Positions 1 through 9,462 of a stretch of DNA of 64,000 bases are shown piece by piece (the first letter of the stretch is position 1; every line of letters begins with the position of its first letter). The position numbers and the translations under genes are program-made. The notes below the pieces were generated by a model. That model was not told the origin of the DNA and searched no databases. It saw only the letters and a program-made list of their open reading frames with translations. Origin of the DNA: Halogeometricum limi (lineage in GTDB: Archaea; Halobacteriota; Halobacteria; Halobacteriales; Haloferacaceae); contig NZ_FOYS01000003.1 in NCBI RefSeq assembly GCF_900115785.1, positions 186,001 to 250,000 of the forward strand, written 5' to 3'.

Positions 1-183
1 CCTCTCGTTCGGTCCGGTCTTTTTCGGCGCTGTTTCGTCTCTCCTCTCGTCCGTTCCTCTCGTTCGTCACGTTCGGCCGGTCTCGTCCACGATACCGACT
101 ACCGATACCGGCGTAAACGACCGCCAATCGTCAGACGTCGGTGGAATCAGGGGTGAATTTGGGTGAGAGTTCGGAAAATCCTC

Positions 184-190
184 TTTTAAG
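184..190 (+). promoter_or_regulatory. TATA element of the surface glycoprotein gene
   Basis: TTTTAAG is centred about 24 nt before the ATG at 211. This spacing fits a leaderless haloarchaeal transcript that starts at or just before the start codon. Bases 1-183 hold no gene that I can support. Confidence 0.55.
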
Positions 191-210
191 TATCTTCCTA
201 CCTCCTCGAT

Positions 211-2229
211 ATGCAACGCGCACTAACCGTATTCATCACGTTGGTCGTGGTCGTCGGGATGGTCCCGGCGGGCGTGGCCGCGTCGTCCGCGACGCAACAG
301 TCGTCGGACGCCTCAGTATCGTTCGCCGCACAAGCATCCGGTGGCAGCACCGTCGTCGTCGAGAACGTCACGCTCCCCGAGGGTGGCTTCGTCACCATCC
401 ACGACGCGAGCGTCGCCGACGGGAACGTCCTCGGCAGCGTCGTCGGTTCCTCGCAGTACCTCGAAGCCGGCACGCACGAGAGCGTGACCGTCACGCTCGA
501 CGAACCCCTGAGCGAGTCGGGCGCGTTCGTCGCGATGCCGCACTTCGACACCGACGGTGACCGCGTCTACGACTTCGTCGCGGACAACGGCGAGACCGAC
601 GGCCCGTACACGGCCGACGGCTCTGCGGTCGTCTCGCAGGCGAACGTCACCGTCTCCGCGACGGTGTCGATGTCCGACCAGCCCACCGACGGCGCGTCCG
701 TCGTCGTGGACCGCGTCGAACTCGCAGAGGGCGGCTTCGTGACGGTTCACGACGCGTCCGTCACCGAGGGTGCCGTCTTCGAGAGCATCCGCGGCACCTC
801 GGACTACCTCGAAGCAGGCGTCCACGAGAACGTCCGCATCACGCTCGACGCGCCCGTCGAGGAAGACACCACGCTCGTCCCGATGGCGCACAGAGACACC
901 GACGACGACATGGAGTACACCTTCCCCGAGAGTGAAGGCGAGACCGACGGCCCGTACACGGCCGACGGTAGCGCCGTCGTCGACACCGCCGCCGTGACGC
1001 TGTCCGACACGGCGAACGTCACCTACAACGCACAGGCGACCGGCGGTCAGTCCGTCGTCGTCGAGAGCGCGTTCCTGCCCGAGGGCGGGTTCGTGACGAT
1101 TCACGACGCGACGGTCACCGAGGGTGCCGTCTTCGAGAGCATCCGCGGCACCTCCGCGTACCTCGCACCCGGCCTGCACAAGAACGTCCGCGTCAGTCTC
1201 GACGCGCCCCTGAACAACTCCACGACGCTCGTCCCCATGGCGCACATGGACACCGACGACGACATGGAGTACACCTTCCCCGAGAGTGAAGGCGAGACCG
1301 ACGGCCCGTACACGGCCGACGGTAGCGCCGTCGTCGCGCAGGCCGAGACCACCGTCTCCGCCAGCGTCCACATGATGCAGCAGTCCTCCGACGGCCACAG
1401 CGTCGTCGTGGACCGCGTCGAACTCTCCGAAGGCGGTTTCGTCACCGTTCACGACTCCTCGCTGTTCGCGGGTGAAGTCGAAGGCAGCATCCTCGGAACC
1501 TCGGAGTACCTCGAAGCGGGCGTCCACGAGAACGTCACCGTGACGTTCGAGGAACCTATCCGCGCCTCGCAGACGCTCGTCCCGATGGCGCACATGGACA
1601 CCGACGGTGACGAGGAGTACACCTTCCCCGAAGCCGACGGACCGTACACCTACGACGGTAACGCCGTCGTCGACACCGCACAGGTGTCCGTGAACGCCGT
1701 CGTCACCGTCGCCGACCAGACGACCGACGGCCAGACGGTCACCGTCGAGTCCGTGACGCTCGCAGACGGCGGGTTCGTGACGATTCACGACGCGACGGTC
1801 ACCGAGGGCGCCGTCTTCGAGAGCGTCCGCGGCACCTCCGAATACCTCGCTCCCGGCACGCACGAGAACGTCACCGTCGAACTCGACGCGCCGTTAGAGG
1901 AGACGACCACCATCGTCCCGATGGCGCACAAGGACACGAACGGCAACGAAGCGTACGACTTCGTCACCAGCGAGGGCGCGAGTGACGGCCCCTACGTCGC
2001 CGCCGGCGGCGCAGTCGTCGCCACCGCCGAAGCCACCGTCGAGTCCGAAGAGATGACCGAGACGGAGATGGAGACGGAAATGGAGACGGAGATGGCCACC
2101 GACACGGAGATGAGCACGGAGACGAGTGAGGAGACGGACGGGTCCGGCACCAGCACGCCCGGATTCGGCGTCGCAGTCGCACTCGTCGCACTCGTCGCCG
2201 CGGCACTCCTCGCCGTCCGCCGCGACTAA
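211..2229 (+). CDS. Secreted surface glycoprotein with five DUF7282-type repeats and PGF-CTERM anchor
   Basis: This is an exported cell-surface protein of 672 aa. An N-terminal signal peptide (about residues 1-24) ends near VAASS. Five tandem domains of about 118 aa follow (roughly 34-610), each carrying a GGFVT(I/V)HD core, an 'Y-L-x-(A/P)-G-x-H' motif and an MAH-x-DT-D-x-(D/N) stretch. I recognise the repeats as the haloarchaeal DUF7282 type. A Thr/Glu/Met-rich spacer (about 612-645), probably O-glycosylated, precedes a PGF motif, a hydrophobic segment and a terminal RRD. That is the archaeosortase (ArtA) signal, so the mature protein is probably lipid-anchored on the outer membrane face. 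The ligand or partner is unknown. The start is supported by the TATA spacing. Confidence 0.9.
   Translation: MQRALTVFITLVVVVGMVPAGVAASSATQQSSDASVSFAAQASGGSTVVVENVTLPEGGFVTIHDASVADGNVLGSVVGSSQYLEAGTHESVTVTLDEPLSESGAFVAMPHFDTDGDRVYDFVADNGETDGPYTADGSAVVSQANVTVSATVSMSDQPTDGASVVVDRVELAEGGFVTVHDASVTEGAVFESIRGTSDYLEAGVHENVRITLDAPVEEDTTLVPMAHRDTDDDMEYTFPESEGETDGPYTADGSAVVDTAAVTLSDTANVTYNAQATGGQSVVVESAFLPEGGFVTIHDATVTEGAVFESIRGTSAYLAPGLHKNVRVSLDAPLNNSTTLVPMAHMDTDDDMEYTFPESEGETDGPYTADGSAVVAQAETTVSASVHMMQQSSDGHSVVVDRVELSEGGFVTVHDSSLFAGEVEGSILGTSEYLEAGVHENVTVTFEEPIRASQTLVPMAHMDTDGDEEYTFPEADGPYTYDGNAVVDTAQVSVNAVVTVADQTTDGQTVTVESVTLADGGFVTIHDATVTEGAVFESVRGTSEYLAPGTHENVTVELDAPLEETTTIVPMAHKDTNGNEAYDFVTSEGASDGPYVAAGGAVVATAEATVESEEMTETEMETEMETEMATDTEMSTETSEETDGSGTSTPGFGVAVALVALVAAALLAVRRD
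895..1336 (+). repeat. 88-bp perfect direct repeat between domains 2 and 3 of the surface protein
   Basis: Bases 895-982 and 1249-1336 are identical, offset by 354 bp (118 codons). A second identical stretch of about 40 bp lies at the same offset (760-800 and 1114-1154). Identity at third codon positions points to recent unequal exchange or gene conversion between these two domains. Confidence 0.85.
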
Positions 2230-2342
2230 CGCCGCTCACACCCCGACCCACCTCATGTTCTTTCGACCGCTACGCCGCGAGTGGCGACACTCGCGCAAGT
2301 GCGACACTACGACGCCGGCTGGCGACACCGCGACGCGCTCGC

Positions 2343-2837
2343 TCATTCGGGGTTCGCCGCGTCGCTCTCCGCGCCGACGTCGCGCATCCGTTCGGAGTAA
2401 TCCCACGAGTGCAGGCGCGTCGGCGTGATTCGAATCCGGACCTCCTCGCGGTCGTCCGAGAGCAGGAACCCGCCCAGTTCGTTGTCGGTGCCGCCGAGGT
2501 ACCGTTCGAGGAGCGTCCGCAGGAGCGCCTTCTCGTCGTCCGGTTCGATGGTCGCCGTCCCCCGCCCGCGGACGCCCCGGTAGGGCGGGTCGTTCGTCGA
2601 CACCTCGAACGCGACGTCGTCGTTCGCGCGGAGGAAGCGGACCACGTCCGCGTTCGCACCCGTCGCACAGCACAGTTCCGGGCGCTCTCCGTCGGCGTCG
2701 CCGTCGACCCACACGTACCACAGCGACAGCATCCACAGGTCGTCCTTCGGCGTTCGACACGCGAGACGGACGGGCACCGTCGACTCGCGGAGGAACTCGT
2801 TCGCGTCGGCGGCCGACCACGGGCCGGTGCGTTTCAT
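2343..2837 (-). CDS. Pyridoxamine 5'-phosphate oxidase-like (split-barrel flavin-binding) protein
   Basis: The 164-aa product resembles haloarchaeal PNPOx-like split-barrel proteins. A core with 'LACRTPKDDLWMLSLWYVW' is followed by a strand segment near VVRFLRANDDVAFEVSTNDPPYRGVRG, typical of the FMN- or F420-binding fold. The substrate is unknown. The start at 2837 (MKRTGPW) is chosen because upstream in-frame codons have no family-like sequence. It lies 68 bp downstream of the beta-propeller gene on the same strand and may be co-transcribed with it. Confidence 0.75.
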   Translation of the reverse strand: MKRTGPWSAADANEFLRESTVPVRLACRTPKDDLWMLSLWYVWVDGDADGERPELCCATGANADVVRFLRANDDVAFEVSTNDPPYRGVRGRGTATIEPDDEKALLRTLLERYLGGTDNELGGFLLSDDREEVRIRITPTRLHSWDYSERMRDVGAESDAANPE

Positions 2838-2905
2838 ACCGCTCCTTCGGCCCGTACGCGCAAAGTACCGGGGGTCCGCGACGCGGGCGACGCCGGACGC
2901 CCCTG

Positions 2906-4210
2906 TCACCGAAACACGTCGAACCCGTCGCCCGTCGAGACGAGGACGCGCCCGCCGGCGACGATGGGCGCGCGGTACGGGAACGACGAGAGCGCGGTCC
3001 GGTCGACGACCGACCCGTCGCCGGCGTCGAGACGGAGGAGTTCGTGGTCGTCGCCGTCGACGGTCAGCGTGAGGTAGACGCGTCCGTCGCAGACCGTTGG
3101 GTTCGACAGCGACCCCTCACCGGCGTCCGCCGCGGCGACGGTCCACCGGTCCGCTCCGCTCTCGGCGTCGACGGCGTGCAGCACGTCCGGTCGGGCGTCG
3201 TAGAAGCGTTCGACGGTGAACAGGACTCCGTCGGCGTACGCCCCCGGTTCGAAGACGTGAGCGTACCGACCCGAGGCGTCGAGTCGACGCTCCCAGTCGA
3301 CTTCGCCCGACGCGAAGTCGTAGGCTCGCAGGAGTCCCTCGTACGTCGCGACGAACGCTCTTCCGTCCGCGAGAAGCGGCCATCCGTACGGATTCGGATT
3401 CGCCCGGTCGTCGGGCGTCTGCTCGAACGTGTCGCGCCAGCGTCGTTCGCCGTCCGTCGTGTCGAACGCGGCGAGGCCGCGGAGCGTCTGGAGGACGACG
3501 GTACTCGCCCTGCGGTCGACGGCCGGCGGTCCGAGGAAACTCCCGTCGGTACTACGTCGCCACGCCGCCCGCCCGCCGCCGAGGCCGTGCGCTCCGAGGA
3601 CGGCCGTCCGTCCCTGCGACCCGCCGACGTACGCGCGACTTCCGGCGACGACCGGGAGGCCGACCAACCCGCTGTCTCCGGGCTCGTCGCGCCGCCAGAG
3701 TAACGACCCGTCTGCGGCCGCCCGCGCGTCGAGAACCGTTCCCTCGACGGCGTCGTGGAGGTGGAGAACCCGGTCACCGACGGCGACGACTGCTCCGCTC
3801 GCGTCGTCCATCCGGACGGCCCACCGTTCGTCTCCACCGGTTCGGTCGACCGCGCGGAGTGCCGACGGACCCGCGTCCCTCGATTCGGCGACGAAGACGG
3901 TTCCGTTCGCGACGACCGGTCGGGTTCGCTCGGGACCGTGCGGGGAACGCTCGAACGACCACGCGCGGTCGAGACCGTCACCGGTTTCTCGCGCGTCGGG
4001 AGCGCTCTCGGGCGGCGCGTGTCGGGTGTGCGCCGCGTCGCGTGCGGGGTGCGGCCAGTCCGTCGGAGCGACGTCCGCCGGGAGGTTCGAGTCGTCGCCG
4101 AACCGGTCATCGAACTCGTCGCGGAGGAGGAAGCCGCCGCTTCCGCCGACGCAGAGCAGACCGGCGGCGGCGAGTGCCTCGCGACGCGAGAGCGTATCGA
4201 GGGAGGGCAT
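2906..4210 (-). CDS. Secreted PQQ-like (WD-type) beta-propeller protein with twin-arginine signal
   Basis: A 434-aa protein whose N-terminus has a twin-arginine motif (SRREAL) and a short hydrophobic stretch, so it is probably exported folded by Tat. The body is a series of PQQ-like blades. Typical strand motifs such as 'GTVFVAESR..ALRAVDRTGGDERW', 'AFDTTDGERRW', 'RAYDFASGEVDW' and 'HAVDAESGADRW' repeat about every 40-50 residues. I see no quinoprotein dehydrogenase active site, so it is probably a binding or assembly propeller, not an enzyme. It is divergent from arcS, with 86 bp between the starts. Confidence 0.82.
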   Translation of the reverse strand: MPSLDTLSRREALAAAGLLCVGGSGGFLLRDEFDDRFGDDSNLPADVAPTDWPHPARDAAHTRHAPPESAPDARETGDGLDRAWSFERSPHGPERTRPVVANGTVFVAESRDAGPSALRAVDRTGGDERWAVRMDDASGAVVAVGDRVLHLHDAVEGTVLDARAAADGSLLWRRDEPGDSGLVGLPVVAGSRAYVGGSQGRTAVLGAHGLGGGRAAWRRSTDGSFLGPPAVDRRASTVVLQTLRGLAAFDTTDGERRWRDTFEQTPDDRANPNPYGWPLLADGRAFVATYEGLLRAYDFASGEVDWERRLDASGRYAHVFEPGAYADGVLFTVERFYDARPDVLHAVDAESGADRWTVAAADAGEGSLSNPTVCDGRVYLTLTVDGDDHELLRLDAGDGSVVDRTALSSFPYRAPIVAGGRVLVSTGDGFDVFR

Positions 4211-4296
4211 CGACCGACCGGTTCGGTCGCTGATACATAGCTCACACGGTACCGAGAGAAGGGAAGATAGTTCACCCTCCGTGGCCGACTCCGAGT

Positions 4297-6054
4297 ATGA
4301 CCGACTACTTCGAGGTTCACGGGCGCGACGGGGCCGCCCGACTCGCCGAACTCAGACTCACAGACCCCGTGACGACGCCGGCACTCGTGGACAGCGTGGT
4401 GGAAGACGCGGGGAGTCTCTGGGCCGCAGAACAGGAGGTTCCGGAGGGTTCGGACGACGTGCTGACCGTACTGCCGCACCGGTCGTTCCCCGCCGGTACC
4501 GACGAACGCGTACAGGAGTCGTTCAGCGTCGACTCGCCGGAACTCGACGCGCCCACCGCGTCGGTGGTCACCTCCGAGACGGCCGCCGAAACGGGCGCGG
4601 ACGCCTACATCCTCTCGAACGCGCAGGGGTTCGTCGGCCACGCCGCCGCGTTCCGCGAGGCGATTATCGAGGCGAAAGACCGGCTTCCGGCCGACACCGC
4701 GCTCTATCTCTCGGGTGTCGCGACGCCGCGAAACGTCTCCACGCTCGTCTACGCCGGCGTCGACCTGTTCGACGCCAAACTCGCCCGCGTGCGAGGACGA
4801 GAGGGGATGTACCTCACGACGGAGAGCGAGTACTTCCTCGAAGATTTAGAGGAACTCCCCTGCACCTGCGCGGCGTGTCAGACGCCTCGCTCGGAGTTCA
4901 CCCGCGCGGACTGCGCCGAACACAACGTGAACGCCCTCCGCGCGGAACTCGCCACCGTCCGCCGCCGCGTCCGCGACGGCCGACTCCGCGACTACATCGA
5001 GGGGCAAGCGCGCCACGACCAGTGGCTCACCGCCGCGTTCCGCGAGTTCGACCAGCAGTACGGCTATCTCGAAGAGCGGACGCCCCTCGTTCGGAACTCG
5101 GAACTCGCCGCCGCGTCCTCCGACACCATCCGCCGCGTCGAGATTCAGCGCTTCGCCGACCGGGTGACGAGTCGGTACCGAAACCGCTTCGACAACCCAC
5201 TCGTCCTCGTGCCGTGTTCGGCGACGAAACCGTACAGCGAGTCGCAGAGCCACGGACAGTTCCACGACGCCGTCCAGTTCCGCGCGCATCTCGCCTCGAT
5301 GACCTCGCCCATCGGCGTCGTCCCGTCCGAGTTGGAACTCACCTACCCCGCCCAGCACTACGACTCCGTCGTCACGGGCCGGTGGTCCGAAGACGAGAAG
5401 GGGTTCGTCGCCAGCGTCCTCCAGCGATACCTCGAACGCAACGACTACCCGCGCGTCGTCGCGCACGTCCCCGAACACGGCTACCGCGACATCTGCGAAC
5501 GGGTCGAGAAGGAGGTGGACGTGCCGTTCGAGTACACCGTCGAGGACCACCCGACGACGACGGACTCCATCGCGAACCTGATGTCGACGCTGCAGGGCGA
5601 ACTGAAGTACTCGAAGCGCGAGCGTCAGCACAACACCATCGCCGCGCTGGCGGACTACCAGTTCGGCGACGGTGCCGGCGACCAGTTGTTCGCCGACGTC
5701 GACGTGGAGATGACGAGTCGCTACCCCAAACTGCAGGTCTGGAACGGCGAGGGCGAGCAGTTGGCGACGATGGTGCCGCAGTACGGCGTCCTCTCCTTCA
5801 CGCTCGAAGGCGCGAGAGTGTGGAGCGAGTCGGACGCGCCGACGAAGCGCGTCGAGATAGACAACTTCGCGCCGCACGGCAGCGTCCTCGCGCCGGGCGT
5901 CGTGGACGCGGACGACGACATCCGCACCGGCGACGAAGTCGTCGTGGAGGGACCGAAGGCGTTCGCCGTCGGCCGCGCGGAGATGTTCGGGTCCGAGATG
6001 GCCGAGAGTACGCGCGGCGTGGCCGTCGAAGTGCGACACGTCGAAGAGAAGTAG
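4297..6054 (+). CDS. arcS: Archaeosine synthase subunit alpha (ArcS)
   Basis: ArcS acts after TgtA has placed preQ0 at position 15 of tRNA. It attaches lysine to the nitrile of preQ0, and the radical-SAM partner RaSEA then cleaves the adduct to give archaeosine. The 585-aa protein has the TGT-like region with a zinc-type cluster (C189, C191, C194, C206, H209), the diagnostic PCSATKPYS motif (306-314) and a C-terminal PUA RNA-binding domain (about 505-585). The length is normal for the haloarchaeal enzyme. The partner RaSEA lies at 23777 in this window. The tgtA gene is not visible here. Confidence 0.93.
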   Translation: MTDYFEVHGRDGAARLAELRLTDPVTTPALVDSVVEDAGSLWAAEQEVPEGSDDVLTVLPHRSFPAGTDERVQESFSVDSPELDAPTASVVTSETAAETGADAYILSNAQGFVGHAAAFREAIIEAKDRLPADTALYLSGVATPRNVSTLVYAGVDLFDAKLARVRGREGMYLTTESEYFLEDLEELPCTCAACQTPRSEFTRADCAEHNVNALRAELATVRRRVRDGRLRDYIEGQARHDQWLTAAFREFDQQYGYLEERTPLVRNSELAAASSDTIRRVEIQRFADRVTSRYRNRFDNPLVLVPCSATKPYSESQSHGQFHDAVQFRAHLASMTSPIGVVPSELELTYPAQHYDSVVTGRWSEDEKGFVASVLQRYLERNDYPRVVAHVPEHGYRDICERVEKEVDVPFEYTVEDHPTTTDSIANLMSTLQGELKYSKRERQHNTIAALADYQFGDGAGDQLFADVDVEMTSRYPKLQVWNGEGEQLATMVPQYGVLSFTLEGARVWSESDAPTKRVEIDNFAPHGSVLAPGVVDADDDIRTGDEVVVEGPKAFAVGRAEMFGSEMAESTRGVAVEVRHVEEK

Positions 6055-6061
6055 TCCGGGT

Positions 6062-7261
6062 TCACTCCGAGACGCGTTCGACCACGGTTCCGTCTTCTCC
6101 GACACAGACCACACCCGACGCCCCGGAATCGACTCCCCGAAGCGACGCCACCGGCGGGAGCGACGCACGCTCCCACCCGTTCGAGGAACGTTCGTACGCC
6201 GCGTTCTCGCCGACGGCGATGCAGTCGTCGCCGTCGCAGGAGAGCGCAACTAACCGCTCGTCGGCGACTCGCGTCGGCGTCCAGTTCGTCCCGTCGTACC
6301 GGTGGACCACGCCGGCGTCGTCGCAGACGAGACAGTCCCCGCCGTCGACGGCGACGTCCGTCGGCGCTCCGTCGCCGTCGAACGCCAGCGACTCGAACGT
6401 TCGATCCCCGTCGGCCGTTCGAAACACGCCGCCACCGCTGTCGCAGACGTAGCCGTTCGTCCCGTCGAGTTCGACGCTCGCGATGCTCGACCCACTGCCG
6501 GGCTTGGTGGGGTCTTCGAACCTGAGTTCGCCGTCCCGGTACTGTCCGCGCCGGACCCGGCCGGAACTATCGGTCAACAGCACCGTCTCGTCCGTGCCGT
6601 CGGCCGACGCCGCGACGTCAGAAATCGCGCTCGTGTCGCCGTCGGGTGCGGAGTGGTCGACGTGGGTTCCATCCGCGCCGATTCGACCGACAGCGCCGCC
6701 GTCGCCGACGACCCACGTCCCGCCGTCGGTGCTGTCGACGCCGCGGAGCGTGTTCGCGTCGGCACCGGGACCGTCGGAGAAGACGGCTGTCCACTCCGCT
6801 CCGTCGCGGGCGACGACGATGCCGCCCTCGCCGACGGCGTACGCCGCCGAGTCGCCGACTACGGCGTCCAGTAGCGTCCCGTCCGTGGGGACGTCTGCGA
6901 CGGTCCACTCGGGTTCGGTAGGTTCCTCGTCGGCCGTCTCTTTCTCACTCGCCGTCTCGTCCGCCTCCTCTCCGCCTATCGACTCGTCCGTCTCTCCTGT
7001 CTTTCCTCCGGTCGCCTGTGCCGTCTCCGTCGACTTCGTCGTCTCCGTCGTCTCCGCTGTCTCCGCGGTTCCTCCCGACGAGCCTCTGACGTACTGGACG
7101 ATGGGCGGCAGGACGTACGCGGCGATGGCGACGACGGCGAACAGTTTGTTCACGAACGTCAGCATCCCGAACGCCGTAAGCGCGGCCGTCGCCACCGCGT
7201 GGACCCACGTCTGACTGTACCTGCGATAGAACGCGGCGAAGCCGTCGTCCGAGGAACTCAT
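6062..7261 (-). CDS. Membrane-anchored protein with Ycf48-like beta-propeller domain
   Basis: A 399-aa protein with two N-terminal hydrophobic segments (about residues 14-35 and 41-60). A Thr/Glu-rich spacer (about 68-125) follows, then repeated propeller-like strands ('TLLDAVVGDSAAYAVGEGG', 'LRGVDSTDGGTWVVGDGG', 'VALSCDGDDCIAVGE', 'LRGVDSGASGVVCVGEDG'). These repeats resemble Ycf48/photosystem assembly-type or sialidase-like blades. No catalytic motif is visible. It ends 7 bp from the arcS stop in convergent orientation, so the two are not an operon. Function is unknown. Confidence 0.7.
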   Translation of the reverse strand: MSSSDDGFAAFYRRYSQTWVHAVATAALTAFGMLTFVNKLFAVVAIAAYVLPPIVQYVRGSSGGTAETAETTETTKSTETAQATGGKTGETDESIGGEEADETASEKETADEEPTEPEWTVADVPTDGTLLDAVVGDSAAYAVGEGGIVVARDGAEWTAVFSDGPGADANTLRGVDSTDGGTWVVGDGGAVGRIGADGTHVDHSAPDGDTSAISDVAASADGTDETVLLTDSSGRVRRGQYRDGELRFEDPTKPGSGSSIASVELDGTNGYVCDSGGGVFRTADGDRTFESLAFDGDGAPTDVAVDGGDCLVCDDAGVVHRYDGTNWTPTRVADERLVALSCDGDDCIAVGENAAYERSSNGWERASLPPVASLRGVDSGASGVVCVGEDGTVVERVSE

Positions 7262-7422
7262 CGTCTCTCGATTGCGGACCCGGACGGTTGAGTCTGTCCG
7301 CCGGCCGGTCGAACCGCCGGCACGTCGAACCGAGTCGTTTCGACCGCCGGGATGCGAACGTTCAGGGGGATGTGTTCACTCACCGGACGTATGAGCGACA
7401 CGCAACGCCGAGGCGGTTCTCG

Positions 7423-9462
7423 GTGACAGAGGAGACGCGCGTCGGCGTCGACATCGGCGGGACGTTCACGGACTTCGTGACCGTCTCCGAGGGTCGACTC
7501 GGCGTGACGAAGGTGCCCTCCACGCCGGACGCACCCGAACGAGCGGTGCTCGACGGCCTCGAATCAGTCGACGCCGACGGCGTCGACCCGGCCGCCGTCG
7601 ACTTCTTCGGCCACGGAACGACGGTGGCGACGAACGCCGTCCTCGAAGGCGAGTGGGCCGACACCGCACTGGTCACCACCGAGGGCTTCCGCGACGCCCT
7701 CGAAATCGGCCGTCAGAACCGTCCCGACATCTACGACTTCCAGGCGGAGAAGCCGACGCCGGTGGTCGAACGCGACAGACGCTACGAAGTCGGCGGACGA
7801 GTCGACGAACGCGGCGCGGAACTCGAACCCCTCGCCGAGAGCGACGTGCGCGAACTCGCCGCGGAACTGCGGGAGACGGGCGTCGAGAGCGTCGCCGTCT
7901 CGCTCCTTTTTCCCTTCGAGAACGACGACCACGAGCGTCGCGTCCGAGAGATTCTCCGCGAGGAGGGCGTCGACGTGCCCGTCTCGCTCTCGTCGGCGGT
8001 CCTCCCCGAGATTCGCGAGTACGAGCGCACGCTGACGACGGCGCTCAACGCCGGACTGAAACCCGTGATGGACCGCTACCTCGGGCGTCTGACCGACGAA
8101 GTCGCGGACGCGGGCGTCGACGCGCCGGTGAAGATTATGCAGTCGAACGGCGGCATCATCACCGCGGACGCCGCCCGAGAGCGACCGGTCAACACGCTCC
8201 TCTCCGGCCCCGCGGCGGGGGTACAGGGAGCGACGCACGTCGCCGGAGCCTGCGGGTTCGACGACGTGGTGACGATGGACATGGGCGGCACCTCGACGGA
8301 CGTCTCGCTCGTGACCGACGGAGAACCGTTCGTCACCACCGACACGAACGTCGGCGACTACCCCGTCTCGGTTCCCACCGTCGACATCCACACCGTCGGC
8401 GCGGGCGGCGGGTCCATCGCGTGGCTGGACTCCGGCGGCGCACTCCGCGTCGGTCCGCGCTCTGCGGGCGCGACTCCCGGACCCATCTGCTACGGGCGCG
8501 GCGGCACCGACCCGACCATCACCGACGCGCACCTCCTCCTCGGCCGCATCGACCCCGGCGCGTTCCTCGCGGACGACCTCTCGGAGACCCGCGAGGCGGT
8601 CGAATCCGCGTTCGCCGACCTCGCGGCCGAACTGGACACGACTCCGGAGGGGGCGGCGCAGGGCGTCCTCGACGTCGCGAACGCCAACATGGAACGCGCG
8701 CTCCGCGTCGTCAGCGTCGAACGCGGGCACGACCCCCGCGAGTTCGCCCTCGTCGCCTTCGGCGGTGCGGGTCCGCTCCACGCGACGGAGCTCGCCGCCG
8801 CGTTGGACGTCCCGCGCGTCGTCGTCCCGCGGACGGCGGGCGTCCTCTCCGCGCTCGGACTGCTCATCAGCGACGTCATCTACGACTACAGCACCTCCCG
8901 CGTTCGGCGTCTCGCCGACGTGGACGCCCGCGACGTCCGCGACACCTTCTCCGAATTCGTCGCGCAGGGGCGAGAGCGACTCGCCGCCGAGGGGCGAACC
9001 GACGAGACGGTGCAGTTCGAGGCGTCGATGGACCTCCGCTACGCCGGGCAGTCGTTCGAACTCTCCGTCCCCGTCGACCCCGACGTCGACGCGTCCACGC
9101 TCGACGAGGCGAGAGACCGATTCGACGCGGCGCACGAACGCCGATACGGCCACGCCTCGCCCGAGGAACCGGTCGAACTCGTCACGCTTCGCCTCCGCGC
9201 CCGCGGCCTCGTCTCGCCGCCGGACCTCACCGTCGAGGCTCGCGAGGGAGCGGTTTCCGACGCGGTTCGAGAGACGCGCCGGGTCGTCCTCTCCGGCGAC
9301 GCGTACGACGCGCCGATTTACGACCGCTCGCTGCTCCCTCTCGGCGGCGAGTTCGACGGCCCCGCCGTCGTCGAAGGCGCGGAGAGCACCGTCGTCGTCC
9401 ACTCCGACCAACGGGTGCGGATAGACGACTCCGCCGCCCTCGTCGTGGAGGTGGGCGAATGA
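7423..9462 (+). CDS. hyuA: Hydantoinase/5-oxoprolinase family protein, subunit A
   Basis: The N-terminal ATP-binding subunit of the ATP-dependent hydantoinase/oxoprolinase/acetone carboxylase family, 679 aa with this start. The phosphate-binding motif GVDIGGTFTDF (8-18) and the second motif 'VVTMDMGGTSTDVSLV' are intact, as is 'DIHTVGAGGGS'. The GTG at 7423 is preferred because the protein then begins VTEETRVGVDIGG, as family members do; an in-frame ATG at 7288 would add 45 atypical residues. The stop overlaps the start of hyuB by ATGA, so the subunits are translationally coupled. The substrate (hydantoin, 5-oxoproline or another lactam) cannot be read from sequence. Confidence 0.9.
   Translation: MTEETRVGVDIGGTFTDFVTVSEGRLGVTKVPSTPDAPERAVLDGLESVDADGVDPAAVDFFGHGTTVATNAVLEGEWADTALVTTEGFRDALEIGRQNRPDIYDFQAEKPTPVVERDRRYEVGGRVDERGAELEPLAESDVRELAAELRETGVESVAVSLLFPFENDDHERRVREILREEGVDVPVSLSSAVLPEIREYERTLTTALNAGLKPVMDRYLGRLTDEVADAGVDAPVKIMQSNGGIITADAARERPVNTLLSGPAAGVQGATHVAGACGFDDVVTMDMGGTSTDVSLVTDGEPFVTTDTNVGDYPVSVPTVDIHTVGAGGGSIAWLDSGGALRVGPRSAGATPGPICYGRGGTDPTITDAHLLLGRIDPGAFLADDLSETREAVESAFADLAAELDTTPEGAAQGVLDVANANMERALRVVSVERGHDPREFALVAFGGAGPLHATELAAALDVPRVVVPRTAGVLSALGLLISDVIYDYSTSRVRRLADVDARDVRDTFSEFVAQGRERLAAEGRTDETVQFEASMDLRYAGQSFELSVPVDPDVDASTLDEARDRFDAAHERRYGHASPEEPVELVTLRLRARGLVSPPDLTVEAREGAVSDAVRETRRVVLSGDAYDAPIYDRSLLPLGGEFDGPAVVEGAESTVVVHSDQRVRIDDSAALVVEVGE

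Noticed and set aside
3429-6452. A very long plus-strand open frame (about 1000 codons) across the propeller gene, arcS and beyond
   Set aside because: It is Arg/Pro/Ser-rich noise caused by high GC content, lies antisense to or out of frame with recognisable genes, and has no family features.
7288-7422. Upstream ATG start for hyuA
   Set aside because: It would add 45 residues with no family similarity; the GTG at 7423 gives the normal N-terminus.
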